A stretch of DNA of 64,000 nt from Dermanyssus gallinae (GCA_003439945.1 QVRM01001507.1:1-64000), one strand, 5' to 3'. Counted from the stretch's first letter, positions 12,891 to 25,362 are shown. Notes: generated from the sequence alone by a model not told the origin. Program-made: numbers and translations.

Positions 12891-13146
12891 TCAGGTCTCA
12901 GCGACTAGTGCGTTAGTCATGGTTGTCATCTACCGGGGTTTCGCTGGTTCAATCCCTGTTGTTAATCGAATTTTCTTGCTCATTGAGAATAGATGATAAA
13001 CCATACCGCTAAGAGCGGCCATGCTGCCACAGGGGCTGTTAGGGAAACCCTATTTATCTTAACATGTCCGGCCCTCGGTGCATTGAAGATATACCTCAGG
13101 TTAAGTTCAACTCCGTAGGGGACGGAGGATAGTCTAGAATTAAAAA
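12891..13146 (+). mobile_element. tRNA-derived SINE, copy A
   Basis: Matches the sequence at 61554 along its length and 41935-42075 in reverse complement. A box A-like segment starts near 12893; box B GGTTCAATCCC is at 12946-12956. Shared body landmarks are ATGGTTGTCATCTACCGGGG, GCGGCCATGCTGCCACA, GGGCTGTTAGGG and a terminal GATAGTCTA. An A-rich end follows. Pol III promoter boxes plus repeated occurrence define it as a SINE. It has no coding capacity and would depend on a LINE for mobility; which LINE is not clear. Confidence 0.82.
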
Positions 13147-13149
13147 CAA

Positions 13150-13582
13150 CCTTCTTAAAAAAATGTTTTTTTTTATTCTAGATGTTAGCGATATCAACAG
13201 ATGGCTCCCAGATTCAGGTTGACTTTAACGTAGCACTTTCTAGCCTGCATGCTGCCAAAAGTATGAAACGAGCTATCGCAAGACCTCCGAAATACGAAGC
13301 GGGTCGGCGTTTTTAAAAGACGTTTGACCATGGAACTAAATGCAGAAAACAATTGCTCTTAGTTTTTAAATTTGTAAATTGTTGACATTATACAAGATTA
13401 AATTACTCCATAATATGGGTATACAATGGGTACACAGCAAAAAAACAAAACAGTGTAAAATAGGTTTGTGTGTATGTATATAATATTGTGGTTACACTTC
13501 ACAGATGCAGGAGTTACAACAATAGGTATTGACTTTGACATACATTGTGACCATGTCAATAAAACAACTAATGATGATGATG
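13150..13582. other. Unannotated AT-rich DNA
   Basis: Nothing recognised. Confidence 0.45.

Positions 13583-13627
<45 letters not shown>
13583..13627. repeat. (TA)n array
   Basis: TA run with one GT interruption, preceded by GATGATGATG. Confidence 0.95.
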
Positions 13628-13635
13628 CAACACCT

Positions 13636-13738
13636 GTGGTGGTGAGGTTAGGTCGTCAGGTACTAGCGAGACTAAGCGAGACGCTGTCTGACGTCTGTGA
13701 TATAAGATTAGAACCTGAGGACCTAACCTCACCACCAC
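13636..13738. repeat. Foldback element with 26-bp arms
   Basis: Arms at 13636-13661 and 13713-13738 are inverted copies with one mismatch, separated by 51 nt. They start GTGGTGGTGAGGTTAGGT. Probably a miniature inverted-repeat element; no target duplication was seen. Confidence 0.85.
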
Positions 13739-13739
13739 T

Positions 13740-14141
13740 AATGTATTAATGGTACGCATCATCACGCACAAAATGTTGACCTCACACCGCACTAGAACTC
13801 GTCCATTGCACGTTCAATTTTCACGGACGCACGTGTAAAAAATAGCACGTCAATTTTTTACACTGCCTTAACTAGTGCTCGAGTCTTTACACAATATACT
13901 GTATAGGAACCTGGTTTTGCTGGTTCTGTAGGCGCCGTATCGTAGACTGTCGGTTTTGGAGAAAGATGGCACCTTTTAGTCTCACTAGAGGTCCGTCCGG
14001 AGCCAAGTGCGTAAACAGTAGCAGATCTCTGCTGATTGCTCCGGAGAAGCAGTTGTATAATCGGCTGTGGTTGGTGTTTTTTTACATTTTACTAGAAACA
14101 GACTCTCTTTGGATATGAGACATGGGTCACAAACGTGTACC
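13740..14141. other. Unannotated
   Basis: Nothing recognised. Confidence 0.45.
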
Positions 14142-14144
14142 ATA

Positions 14145-14199
<55 letters not shown>
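14142..14199. repeat. (TA)n array
   Basis: TA run with one GT interruption. Confidence 0.95.
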
Positions 14200-14202
<3 letters not shown>

Positions 14203-15640
14203 ATATTTGCATATTTCCCGTAGTCGGTATTCTGGTCCGATCGCCTGACGGGCCGTTTGTTTTAAAAATAGCACTTTAGCAAGCTCAATTGACGCGACAA
14301 ACTGAGTTACGGAACGATTCTAAGGAAACTTCTTTTAATTTAGACTCGGTTCCAATTTCCACGATCGATAAATGCATAAAGCACATTCTAGTGAAAAATA
14401 CAAAACACGTTTGTTTTAAGTAACCAGCTTGGCAAGTTACCTAACCGAGTCGAGTTATCGAGCCAACAACAACAGCAGTAGGTCCGCAGCGGTGAACATA
14501 GAGCGTGTCCATTCGTTTCTGCGCAATGTGAAATAAAATAGCACAGCTCTTTAGACTAGTAGTAGTAGTAGTAGTAGTGGTAGTGTAATAGTAGTAGTTT
14601 GTTATATAATTTCCTGAAGCAGTTTTTTTTTTCTTTGTTAAAGTTATATCATTTTCAATGTCACGTAGCACAATTATGCTTCAAATCACCCATACGGTGC
14701 AATGTCTGGCGGCGCGTTTGCCTTCGCTGAACGCGTGTTCGGTTTGGCGCGGAGCAGCCACACCGTCGTAACCGGCTCGCTTTGCCTCGGCCAACCAAGT
14801 GCTGTTGCTACTGCGGCTGCTACTGCCGCTGAGGCTGTTTTGGTGGTAACATAACAAGGCCCGTCCGGGCGTTCGAGTCAATGGAGAATTCCAAATTGCA
14901 GGAGATTGCATCTAACAACATGTCAACAAAAAGGGGGAAAAAAAGACGAGAAGAAAACACGTTGGGGGCTCGTGCGATCACGAGCCACGACCATACAGAA
15001 GAAACTAACTCGTTCGTTCTCGCCCTGCTGCTCGCCCCCCTTTTGATGTTAAGGCCAAAAGAGAGCCGGGAACAGGGAAAGAGTAAATCGGGACCACTCG
15101 CAGAGGCTCACAGCCGTGGGAACGGTTGTCTAGAGGCAGTCCTTATTATTATTACTATTACTATTATTATTACTATTACTATTATTATTACTATTATTGT
15201 CGGCGTCACTGGGCCATCGACAAAGAATTTGACCCTGCCCTTCAATGCGATCACGGCCGGACGAACCGATGACAACGCACACACAGAAGCTGATAGCGTT
15301 AACACAGCCACCAACAGCCGCGGATACCGCTACGGCAGCGGGGTAGCAACAATGCCAACACGAGCCAATGCAGCAGCAGCAACAGCAACAGCAACACCAC
15401 AACAGAAATAGCAGTAACAACAACAACAGCAAAAAGAACAACAATTACTACTAACACTTTTGCCACTACTAGGATAGTCATAGCAATAAAAGCTGCTGCA
15501 ATTCTCACGGAACACTAGATAGGCAAGTTGTTGTCGCGGCTGTTGTTGTTGTTGTTGCTGATTTGTCGCTGTTTTTGTCGTCGCGTTCTTGTCATTGTCG
15601 TTGTTGCAGGCGCGTAAATACGTAAGATGCAGATGACGAT
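14200..15640. other. Unannotated, with short trinucleotide runs
   Basis: Contains (TAG)n at 14556-14600 and an ATT/ACT compound repeat at 15145-15197. The 176-codon frame at 14881-15411 crosses that repeat and ends in CAG/CAA-coded Ala/Thr, so it is not accepted as a gene. Confidence 0.45.
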
Positions 15641-15654
15641 CATAACGAGAAGAA

Positions 15655-15902
<248 letters not shown>

Positions 15903-16104
15903 TCAGTGCTTGTGAGTCGGTTTGTCTATCTCGATTTGTCAGTTAGCGCTGGTTGCCCTTTATTTACTCTGGCCGGCCAGCGGCTGCGGCCAGTATCTTG
16001 CCGAGGACAGGCGTGCGTGCGTGCGTTCGTATCTCGTCGTCAAGGACGTCGTGTACTTAGAGCCGGCGCATTGGCACTGGCAACCGCCCCGTTCGTTGCC
16101 TCTC

Positions 16105-16262
16105 GAAACAGCAACAGCAGCAGCAGCAACAACAACAACAACAACAACAACAACAGCAAAGCCCAACATGAGCATATTCGTGGCTCGTTTAGTTTAGCGT
16201 TATTGCTAATGTTGTTGTTGTTGCTGTTGTTGTTGTTGTTGTTGTCGTCGTCGTCGTCGTTA
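16105..16262. repeat. (CAG/CAA)n and (GTT)n in inverted order
   Basis: A CAG/CAA run at 16108-16157 and a GTT run at 16208-16243 ending in CGT repeats are complementary across about 50 bp, like the pair at 3291-3480. Confidence 0.9.
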
Positions 16263-16332
16263 TAAGTCATCGTGTTAGAGCAATTTAAAAATAAAGCTTT
16301 GCCTCCGAAGATGCTCAAAGGAATTCAGAATG

Positions 16333-16334
<2 letters not shown>

Positions 16335-16390
<56 letters not shown>
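16335..16390. repeat. (AAT)n array
   Basis: Pure AAT run. No retroelement homology was recognised on either side. Confidence 0.95.
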
Positions 16391-17459
16391 TATCTAATGA
16401 GAGAAAGACATAACGAAAAGTGGGACGGAATGTAACTTGAACATCTTTTATCGTCGCAATCACTATGTACATCAATGACCGGTTGAAGGACACCTAGTAG
16501 CCGAGCATTTCTCGATAAGCGGAGATCCAACCTATCTAAGAAGAGAGATAAAGAAAAAAAAAGAACGCGGGCACGAACGCGGGCTTATGACGGGAAATAG
16601 CCCAGTCCTTGTGACGCATAAATCGTATAGCCTTCAATTGATAGGTACCAGACGTCTGTACCTACCTGTACAATGGCATACGTGTTTGTCGGAGAGTATA
16701 ATAGTAGTGTGTAGAACACATTAGACAGGAAGGATGCGCGAGCGCCGTGTGCGCCGCCTAAACAAGGCCCAAGGACCGAGAGGAAATAATAGCGCGGGAG
16801 TCGAAGGTTGAGATGTTCGTCGCTTTACAACGGTCCTAACTACCTTGGAACTGGAGTCGACTGGCCTGGAAGCCGTAAACGTGCAGTCGGCCAACGGGCC
16901 GGGACCACGTAACGAACTACCCGGCGTAACTATAGTGTTTGGCTCGCTGCTAACTGTCAACTATAATCCATAGTATCACATGTTTTACGTTAAAACTACC
17001 CAGCCTCTTCGATTAACGTATAGTTGTGCTACATATTTATGCACAAAGTACTACTACTATATTTGTACATATGTGCGTATACACGTACTAAATTAATTAA
17101 ATGTACTAAAGTCGTTTATGCACCGCTTAGTAGCAATTCATTTTGGGAGTTTACTTCGTTGCGATCTAGTGGCAGTTAGGTACAATATCAGAAGTTTTTC
17201 AGACGGTGTTTGTTTAAATTTGCAATTGTTGAAAGTGTGTTAATTGTGGTAAGTGTATGCTCAGTAATGATTGATTGAATGTAGATAAAATTGCCGTCTG
17301 TAGTTGACGGTCGTATTAAAAAACGTTGCATCGACAGAATGATAATAATGCTACTAATAATAATTAAAAAAAATATATATATATATATACATAATTATTT
17401 GTTTTACTAACAATATTAATATATATAATATAATAGAAGCATGCATCCTCAGGCTGCGC
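16391..17459. other. Unannotated
   Basis: No gene recognised. Just upstream of the next element lie an imperfect AAT stretch (17342-17365) and a short TA run (17371-17390). Confidence 0.45.
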
Positions 17460-18581
17460 TGAGCATTTGGAGATATAGCCTGGGGTCTTCAGGATTTAAC
17501 TGCGTATGATAAGTCAGCAGAGCCATCTTAAGTGAAGTCCTAAGCGTCAATTTAGAACAGAACACCTGGCAGAGGGCAAGTCTTCCGATACGTGGAGGTG
17601 GTCTGGGAATAAGAAATGTCATTGATTTAGCTCCTGTCTGCTACGCTGCTTCACTGGTTCAATTTGGTTCGGTGACAGCCTCGTTACTGGAGGAGGCAGT
17701 TCGACTACAAATAAAAGCCGAAACCAGTAAGGCACATGACACTATCAGAACCATGCTGGACCCGGGCCCTTTAGAAGAACATCCCAGCCAACATAACCTA
17801 GATGAGCTCAAAAGCAAAAAAACAAGCAGAGAGATCTTAGAGGAGTTTGTTCTCCGGAGAGACCGCGCCGTATTTCTAGCGGCACACGATAACTTCAGCG
17901 GGGCTTGGCTTAAAGCGTTACCCTCACCTCAGCTCGGCACCATGCTGGATCTCAATCCTCTCCGCATGACGTCAACACTTAGAATTGGCGCTCCCATCTG
18001 CGAGCCATTTCAGTACAAACTGTGTGGAGAAAAGGCAGATTTCAGTGGCCTACACCCACTGGGTTGACTGAAGAGCGCCAGAAGATCGTCCAGACATGCT
18101 GAACTAAACGGTGTGATCATAAGGTCCCTTAGGAAAGCCGGTATACCATCTACACTTGAACCGAGAGGTTAAGTGTCCGCTGGCGAAGAAAGACCTGATG
18201 GGGTGACCATAACATTACGGTCACCTGGGTGGGATGCAACGGTTTCGTGCACAACTTCCTATTTACATCACAGCTCACTTGAGCCGGGATGGGTAGCAAA
18301 GCACGCAGACGCCTGAAAACGAGATAGATACGCTGGACTGGAAACAATATATAGTTTTGTGCCTATTGCCATGAGAACACTAGGACCAATCAACAAAGGA
18401 ACCGATGTATTTCTCAAAGATTTAAGTGAGCGAATTCAGAAGGTCACGAGCGACCGAGGAGAGGGTCAACTCTTGAGGTAAGCGTTCTCTTTGGCCGTTT
18501 GCAGAGGGAACGCGACATCTATTTTAAGCGCCGTGGAGTAAAGCAATTACTTAAAAGATTTGCAATAATACACTCAGACCA
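17460..18581 (+). pseudogene. AAT-associated LINE: 3' half with zinc knuckle and restriction-like endonuclease
   Basis: One reading frame runs from 17513 to the terminal stop at 18539-18541 with no frameshift and four internal stops (18065, 18170, 18314, 18479). Segments in order: LPIRGGGLGIRNVIDLAP (after the reverse transcriptase), SGAWLKALPSPQLGTML, RIGAPICEPF with a degraded Cys/His knuckle, SRHAELNGVIIRSLRKAG, RPDG at 18191-18202 and GWDATV at about 18227-18244 (the PD...D of the PD-(D/E)xK nuclease), SYLHHSSLEPGW, YSFVPIAMRTLGP, FLKDLSERI and SLAVCRGNATSIL. This is the C-terminal architecture of LINEs with a restriction-like endonuclease (R2, R4, NeSL and relatives), which nick target DNA for target-primed reverse transcription. 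The reverse-transcriptase domain is absent (5' truncation). The copy ends in (AAT)n. It is dead because of the stops, but its frame is unusually well kept. Confidence 0.87.

Positions 18582-18656
<75 letters not shown>
18582..18656. repeat. (AAT)n tail of the 17460 element
   Basis: Uninterrupted AAT run directly after the element 3' UTR; mariner-homologous sequence starts at its far edge. Confidence 0.93.
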
Positions 18657-18657
<1 letters not shown>

Positions 18658-18915
18658 GCCCGCTTTGTAGAAGAATGTTTTGAAGAATCGTCTCGGTGGA
18701 AAGCGTTTTTCCAGCAAGGAAGAGGTTAAGGCTGCTGTCAACGCCTATTTTCAGTCTAAAGACGCGGAATTCTACTCAAGAGGCACAAATGCTCTGAAAT
18801 CTTGGCAAAAAAAGTGTATTGAGCTTCTCGGGGAGTATATCGAATAAGAAAGAAAATTAATACAAGATTTGGAAAATTCTTGGTTTTATTTTAAGAACTT
18901 GTTGAACTACCTGTA
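18657..18915 (+). pseudogene. Mariner-type transposon, 3' end
   Basis: After a frame change near 18715 it reads SSKEEVKAAVNAYF, AEFYSRGTNALKSW and KKCIELLGEYIE followed by a stop at about 18845, the C-terminus of mariner transposases. A terminal inverted repeat candidate ends at about 18915; read inward from that end it contains CAAGTTCTT, as does the mariner end at 61513. The catalytic core is missing: everything upstream was replaced by the (AAT)n tail, so the LINE either inserted into this mariner or removed its 5' part. Confidence 0.75.
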
Positions 18916-19508
18916 TAGCGGCTCTGGATCGATATCCGCAGAGGTCATGCTGCTGACGTGCGATGTTGAATGATGGCGACTTAATAAATAGCTGCACACT
19001 GTCAGACCGTTCAAACAAACAAACGAAAAAAAAACACGTCTACAAAAATTGTATAATAACAACAATAATAGAAAGATTCTATCTGGCAGCCGTTACGCAA
19101 AATCGCGTAGAGATAGCGCAACCAAAGACACAAGCGCGAGCGGATGTTGGTAAGTAGCACAAGAAAAAAAAATAATGCGAGCGGGTCATTAACTAGTCGT
19201 GTCAATTGCACGCCAACTGAATAAATAAATAAATGAATGAACGAATAAACGCCGACCTTGTCGTCGTCGTCGTCGCCACGCGACAAATGATTTTGTTTCC
19301 TTTCTTAAAGGTCAGCCGATTGCAAACGGAGGAGCACTCGTCGTAACACCCCCTTGTGTTTATGTCCCCGCGCCCCACCCTCAGCTTTCGGTTGTTGTCT
19401 TGTTCTGTTTGTTTGGCGGCTAAAGTATGTGTTTCGTCTCTCATCTTTCTCGCTTTCTATATATATATATGTATAAGTCTTCTAGCCTTATCTCTTCGTT
19501 TAAAAATA

Positions 19509-19509
<1 letters not shown>
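18916..19509. other. Unannotated
   Basis: Short homopolymer and AAAT/GTC runs; nothing recognised. Confidence 0.45.

Positions 19510-19599
<90 letters not shown>
19510..19599. repeat. (AAT)n array at the 5' junction of a retroelement copy
   Basis: Pure AAT run followed at once by retroelement coding sequence. Confidence 0.95.
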
Positions 19600-20002
<403 letters not shown>

Positions 20003-20229
20003 CAAAAAACCCAGCATGTCATGTAGCAGACTTTGTGGAAACAGCAGTAGCAGCAGTTGGAGCGGCAGGGGGGTGTCAACAAATAGCGATGCACGATGCG
20101 GAGTTGCGCTTGATCTAGGGGGTGGTGTATGTTTTGTGAGGGGTTTGTGCTGGAGGCTGAGGTATTAGTCGCAAAATGTGCTGCGGCTTGTTGGTCGCTG
20201 ACTTCGCTACTGCTGCCGGGGTTGGTACT
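20003..20229. other. Unannotated GC-richer DNA
   Basis: Nothing recognised. Confidence 0.4.
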
Positions 20230-20565
20230 GTGGATGCTACGGTTGTTGTTGTTTATGGTGTTGCTGCTGTTGTTGTTCTTTATGCTGTTGCTGTTGTTGT
20301 TTATGATATTGCTGTTGTTTATGGTGTTGTTGCTGTTGTTATTGTTTATGGTGTTGCTGCTGTTGTTGTTGTTGTCAATGCTGCTGTTTTTGTTTACGGT
20401 GTTGGTGTTGTTGTTGTTGATGCTCTTGTTGCTGTTTATATTGTTGTTGAGGTTGCAGTTGTCGTTGTTGTTGTTGCTGTCGTTGTCAGAGTGCGGTTAG
20501 CGCATCTCGGGTTACTACTGTTTTTACTATTACTACTACTACTACTACTAGTACTACTATTAGTA
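20230..20565. repeat. (GTT/GCT)n with TTTATGGTGTTGCT units, then (ACT)n
   Basis: Roughly periodic TTTATG interruptions in a GTT/GCT background (20238-20490), followed by ACT repeats at 20525-20565. Confidence 0.9.
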
Positions 20566-21500
20566 CAGCTACAACTTTGAGCGCTATGAACTTTGAACGC
20601 TGTCATGTTGCACTCTACTCTTACTACAGCAGCTGTTGCAGGCAGCAGCCGTACAGACAGACAGCTGCTTCGCTAGTGGTTAATTTCTCTCGTCCTGTTA
20701 GCGCATGGTCGACGGCAAAGACAACCACAATCGTCACAAGCAGCAGCAGCAGCGAGCGGAAGAACAAGATCGAGATGATGGCGGACTAAGCAAAGAGGAG
20801 AGAAAAACAACAAAAATGACACAAAGAAAGAAATCGTATGTTTATTTGTTTTTGTTTTTTGTTGTTGCTTGTTCGTCTGCCTATCATCATCGCCACCGTT
20901 GTCGTCTCTATGTCTAGTCTGTTAATGCGTTGTTCATGTGTCGTGGTCTATAACACCTTCATCTTCGTCTGTCTGTCTGTCTGTCCAACTAACTGTCTAA
21001 CTGTCTAACGATATTTATGCTTGTGCAAATGTTTGTATGTAGTGCTTTTTATACCGGACAGGTGGAAATGGAGGGGGAGGCGAAGAGAGGGAGACCGAGA
21101 GAGATAGATAGAGAGAGAGAGAGAGAGATAAATGGACCGCGGGGTAGAGCGGAAGAGCGACAAATGCCCAGATGTTACGTAGCCACGCACGCCGAATCAC
21201 CATCAGTCTCAACAACACCATCAACATTATCATCACCGTCACCACTACCACCGTCATCACGATTACCACCAGCATCATCATCATCATCACCACCATTAGC
21301 ATCGCCATCGCCAGCATCGGCATAGCGTGCCTGAATGAAAAGACAACAAACGACAAATCGTTGTGTCCTACCACAGCTGCTGCTGGGACAGCCAGCGTGA
21401 CTGACCGCGACCACCGGTGCAGGCCACAAACACCACGTCTGTCTTCTTCTACTTCTTGTTCTTCTTCTTCCCGACTTTTTCCTCCAGCCGCCCGGCCCTC

Positions 21501-21542
<42 letters not shown>

Positions 21543-21715
21543 TTCCGTTCCTGCCTTCGTGCCTACATCCGTGCGTTGTTCGGCCATCCGTAGACCCTCT
21601 GTGCGTTTGTATGTCTGTCTGGAAAGCTATTCTGAGAGCACTATGAGCGAGCGCCGGTCACACCAGCTGACCGACCGCAGAAAGCGCAGGCGTAACGACG
21701 ATATTGGTGGTGTCG
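20566..21715. other. Unannotated, GC-richer, with purine and pyrimidine runs
   Basis: GA-rich 21096-21129, ATC/ACC-rich 21195-21325 and (CT)n 21500-21542. Long frames on both strands are Arg-Glu, Ser-Leu or Ile/Thr repeat translations. No gene recognised. Confidence 0.45.
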
Positions 21716-21755
21716 TAGTTGTTGTTGTTATTGTTGCTGCTGTATGTGTTGTTAT

Positions 21756-21839
<84 letters not shown>

Positions 21840-22080
21840 CGTTGTTAATGTTAATGTTGTTGTTGTCGTTGTTAATGTTGTTAATGTTGTTGTTGTTGTC
21901 GTTGTTAATGTTGTTGTTAATGTTGTTGTTGTTAATGTTGTTGTTAATGTTGTCGTTGTTAATGTTGTTGTTAATGTTGTTGTTGTTGTTGTTGTCGTTG
22001 TTAAAGTTGTTGTTGTTGTCGTTGTTGCTAAAGTGGTTGTTGTTGCTGTACGTGGTGTTGTTTGTTGTTGTTATTGCGGC
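21716..22080. repeat. Large (GTT)n array with GTC and AAT variants
   Basis: About 360 bp of GTT with GTCGTTGTTAATGTT-type variant units, giving a higher-order pattern. The 307-codon poly-Val frame is a translation artefact. Confidence 0.95.
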
Positions 22081-24006
22081 TGCTGCTGCTGCTGATCATT
22101 GTCGTCATCATCATCATCATCACCAACACAACATACGTACCCAAACGACTCAGATCTACGCACAATAAGGGGGCGAGCGACGACAAGATAAACCCTTTTG
22201 CTATTTTGCTTTTTCGATTCGTTTTCGTTTCTCGACCGCTCTCTGGGACTGGTGCTTCATTGGCCAGCAGTCGTTAGTTGTCTGCTGTATCACAACTGTG
22301 ACCGTGCCCTAAGCACCTACACTTGTGCACGAAACACGCAATCCGCATCATCATCATCATCATGGTTGCTTGCACTGTACGTAATCATAGTGCACACGTA
22401 CATAAACGTACATAGCATGTGTAGTGCTCGTACGTAAAGTCCACGATAATTCGATTCGGACAAAGCAGCAAGGGGCAATAGCGACGTTTTTGCCATCCAT
22501 TTGTGCTGTTTACAATACACAAATGGATACTTTAAAAAGAATCATAATTATTGTAGCCGCCAAATTTGCATGCACAAATTCAAATAAATTATAATAAGTG
22601 CACCTTTTTGAAAAAGTCTCGAATTGAGTACTAGCGGTATGATCTGCAGCTAAATCTACTAGCTAACGTAGACAATGTTATTCTATTAACAGCCAACAGC
22701 CAATCACATCAAAATAGGCACACCTATAACAGGTGGGAAAACTCTTCATTATTTAACAGAGTGACCGATATATATATATATATATATATGTCGAATTGCG
22801 GATGCCATGTGCACTTTGTGATTAGCCCGATCATAGTCAGTTTACAGTTTTGAAAAATATCTAATAGAAGCTATAAATGCAGTCCTTTCTGCTCGTTGAC
22901 TTCTTCACTTATCGCTGGTCAGAGAAGAACAGAGAAGTGACACATGCGGTAAGGATTCTATCGATGTAACCTAAGACACGTACATGAAAAATTCTGTTAT
23001 GTGTATTAAACACCGCTTCTAAAATCACCCGTACTGAGATCTAAGCTCTGGATAGACGAGACATCTCAGTTGGCAAAACTCCAATGCTCATCACTTGCTT
23101 GACAACTCTCGGCCTAGGAGCTTTACGCAACCGACATTAGACTATGTACGTGTGTTCTTTTTTATGCTCGGATATCTAAAAAAGGGGCGCCTAGGGGACA
23201 CCTGTCTTCGCTCTCAATTGGCGTCCGTTTCTAACAAAGAGCTTATTTCAAGTTCAAGTAATCGTGACCAGTTTACTCACCTATTATCGACGCTAATTCG
23301 GTTTTGCAAGCCAAATTGATTATTCTCTATTAGGCCTTCAGCACGCCATGTCTTGAACGAACACTGTTAAATTCAGATTCTGTCTGATTCCAAATGCACG
23401 TGCAATAATATGCTATTATTCTTTACGAGAGAACGACACATGTTCTAAAATGTGTACGTATTTGGCACATTATACGCGTCGAACTGAGAAAAGCAAGCCG
23501 AACTAATTAAGTGATATGATATCTGTTGTCGACTTGAAATAATACAATTTGTGTTCTAATACTGTAAATAATACTTTAAAGATCATACGGTAATACATGA
23601 TCACCGTAGTGAGACAGGCCTCTCTGCCCTACAGGATAAACTTAGACACGAAACACTCTGGCAAAAAGAGCACACATTTCTTCGGTTGTCAAAAACTGTC
23701 CATCTGATTCAAGTCATGGCTCACGACATAAACAGGCTATGTTGGTGATGCACTACACTCCACAGTAGCTCAGCATAAGAAAGCTTGTCATATCTATTGA
23801 ATGTAGCAAGTTCATCTCACCACCTGCACCAGCATCATCATCATCATGGTAATAAATATGATTTTTTTTCATTTCTGCTATTCTTAATTAATAGAAGGCA
23901 AACTGCACAACTAATATAGAGAAAGGATTGTGCCAATAAAATGCCATAACATAGACAAATAATTTCGTGGCTACCGGCCCGCCGGGAGGAGATTACCTAA
24001 ATAAAT

Positions 24007-24009
<3 letters not shown>
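22081..24009. other. Unannotated
   Basis: Short CAT runs (22108-22127, 22344-22363) and a TA run at 22768-22789. No gene or element recognised in about 1.9 kb. Confidence 0.45.
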
Positions 24010-24098
<89 letters not shown>

Positions 24099-24163
24099 AT
24101 ATATATTATTTATTTATATATATAAGTATATGTTTATATATAAATATATATATATATATATAT
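24010..24163. repeat. (TA)n array, about 150 bp
   Basis: Long TA run that decays at its right end into TATTTA and TATAAGTATATG variants. Confidence 0.97.
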
Positions 24164-24520
24164 CCAAAACCAAGTCACCGTGCACGCACGTAGGTAGAGC
24201 GTGTTGGTCATTTAAGCAGGCAGTCGGTTTTGTTCGTCGTTTTGCGTCGTATCTTGTTTAGGAGCCATAAGAAGACTCTGCTGGCGATTAGTGAGTAGTT
24301 CGCATAGACTAACATTGCAGTTGTCACTGCACTGGCTATAGCAGCGACTTAGTCAACCAGCATAAGCATGGCCAATGAACGAAACGGGCGAGACGGGGTG
24401 GACATTCAAACGAAGATAGCAGGGAGACGGCCTGATTAGTAAAGGAGACAGGCATTAGTATCCAGATACACAGAGAGATGTGACAAAAATAGAGATACGC
24501 CATAGATAGATATCATCTTC
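24164..24520. other. Unannotated
   Basis: Nothing recognised. Confidence 0.4.
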
Positions 24521-24572
<52 letters not shown>

Positions 24573-24594
24573 TAATCGTATATATATATATATA
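24521..24594. repeat. (TA)n array
   Basis: Two TA runs separated by CATATTAATCG. Confidence 0.95.
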
Positions 24595-24727
24595 CTTTTT
24601 TCTTAATTTTTTTTTATATTGAGACACACAGGCATATATGATAGAGGCAGTCAACGTTACAATGATAGCTCGGTGACACTGAGCTGCATCTCCAGTACCC
24701 CCCAGCCAGCGCTTCTCTGGGATTAGA

Positions 24728-24860
24728 ATTGTTGTTGTTGCTGCTGCTCGGTGTTGTTGTCGATGCTATTCGTTGTTGTTCTTGTTGTTGTTGCTGCTGC
24801 TCGGTGTTGTTGTCAATTCTATTCGTTGTTGTTCTTGTTGTTGTTGTCGCTGCGGTTGTT
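24728..24860. repeat. GTT/GCT repeat in two larger units
   Basis: A unit of about 60 bp containing GCTGCTCGGTGTTGTTGTC then TATTCGTTGTTGTTCTTG occurs twice (near 24740 and 24797). Confidence 0.9.
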
Positions 24861-25099
24861 GGTTGGCCGCTAAAGTCTGACGTAACGCTCGATGCCCCCC
24901 AACATCGGTTTCTGCCACTATTACGGCCTTTGCTGTTGCTGTTGTTGCTGCTGCTGCTGTGCTGGTAAAGCTTCACTTCACCACTACAACGACGACGAGA
25001 ACTATATAGCAGATAGATAGCTGTTGCTGTTACATCAAAACGATCAGCGCTCGTAGCGTTTACATCTAACATGTTATTTTTAAATCATACAGAAAAACA

Positions 25100-25211
<112 letters not shown>

Positions 25212-25361
25212 CAGTTACAATAAAGGCTACTTGAGATAGAGATACAAGTCTTTCTTGGCAAGCGATATTTGTAGCGGACTAGCAGTCTCATAGCACACAT
25301 ACACACAGATACACAAAATAAAACATACAAAAGTATTTCGATAGAAATGTATTTGTATCTA

Positions 25362-25362
<1 letters not shown>

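Noticed and set aside
13636..13738. AGGTTAGGT as arthropod telomeric TTAGG repeat
   Set aside because: Only one TTAGG per arm, part of a foldback, no array.
14881..15411. 176-codon open frame
   Set aside because: Crosses an ATT/ACT repeat and CAG/CAA run, no recognisable domain, and the opposite strand is also open.
21172..22095. 307-codon open frame, the longest in the window
   Set aside because: Mostly ATC/ACC, CT and GTT repeats translated as Ile/Thr, Ser-Leu and poly-Val; no domain.
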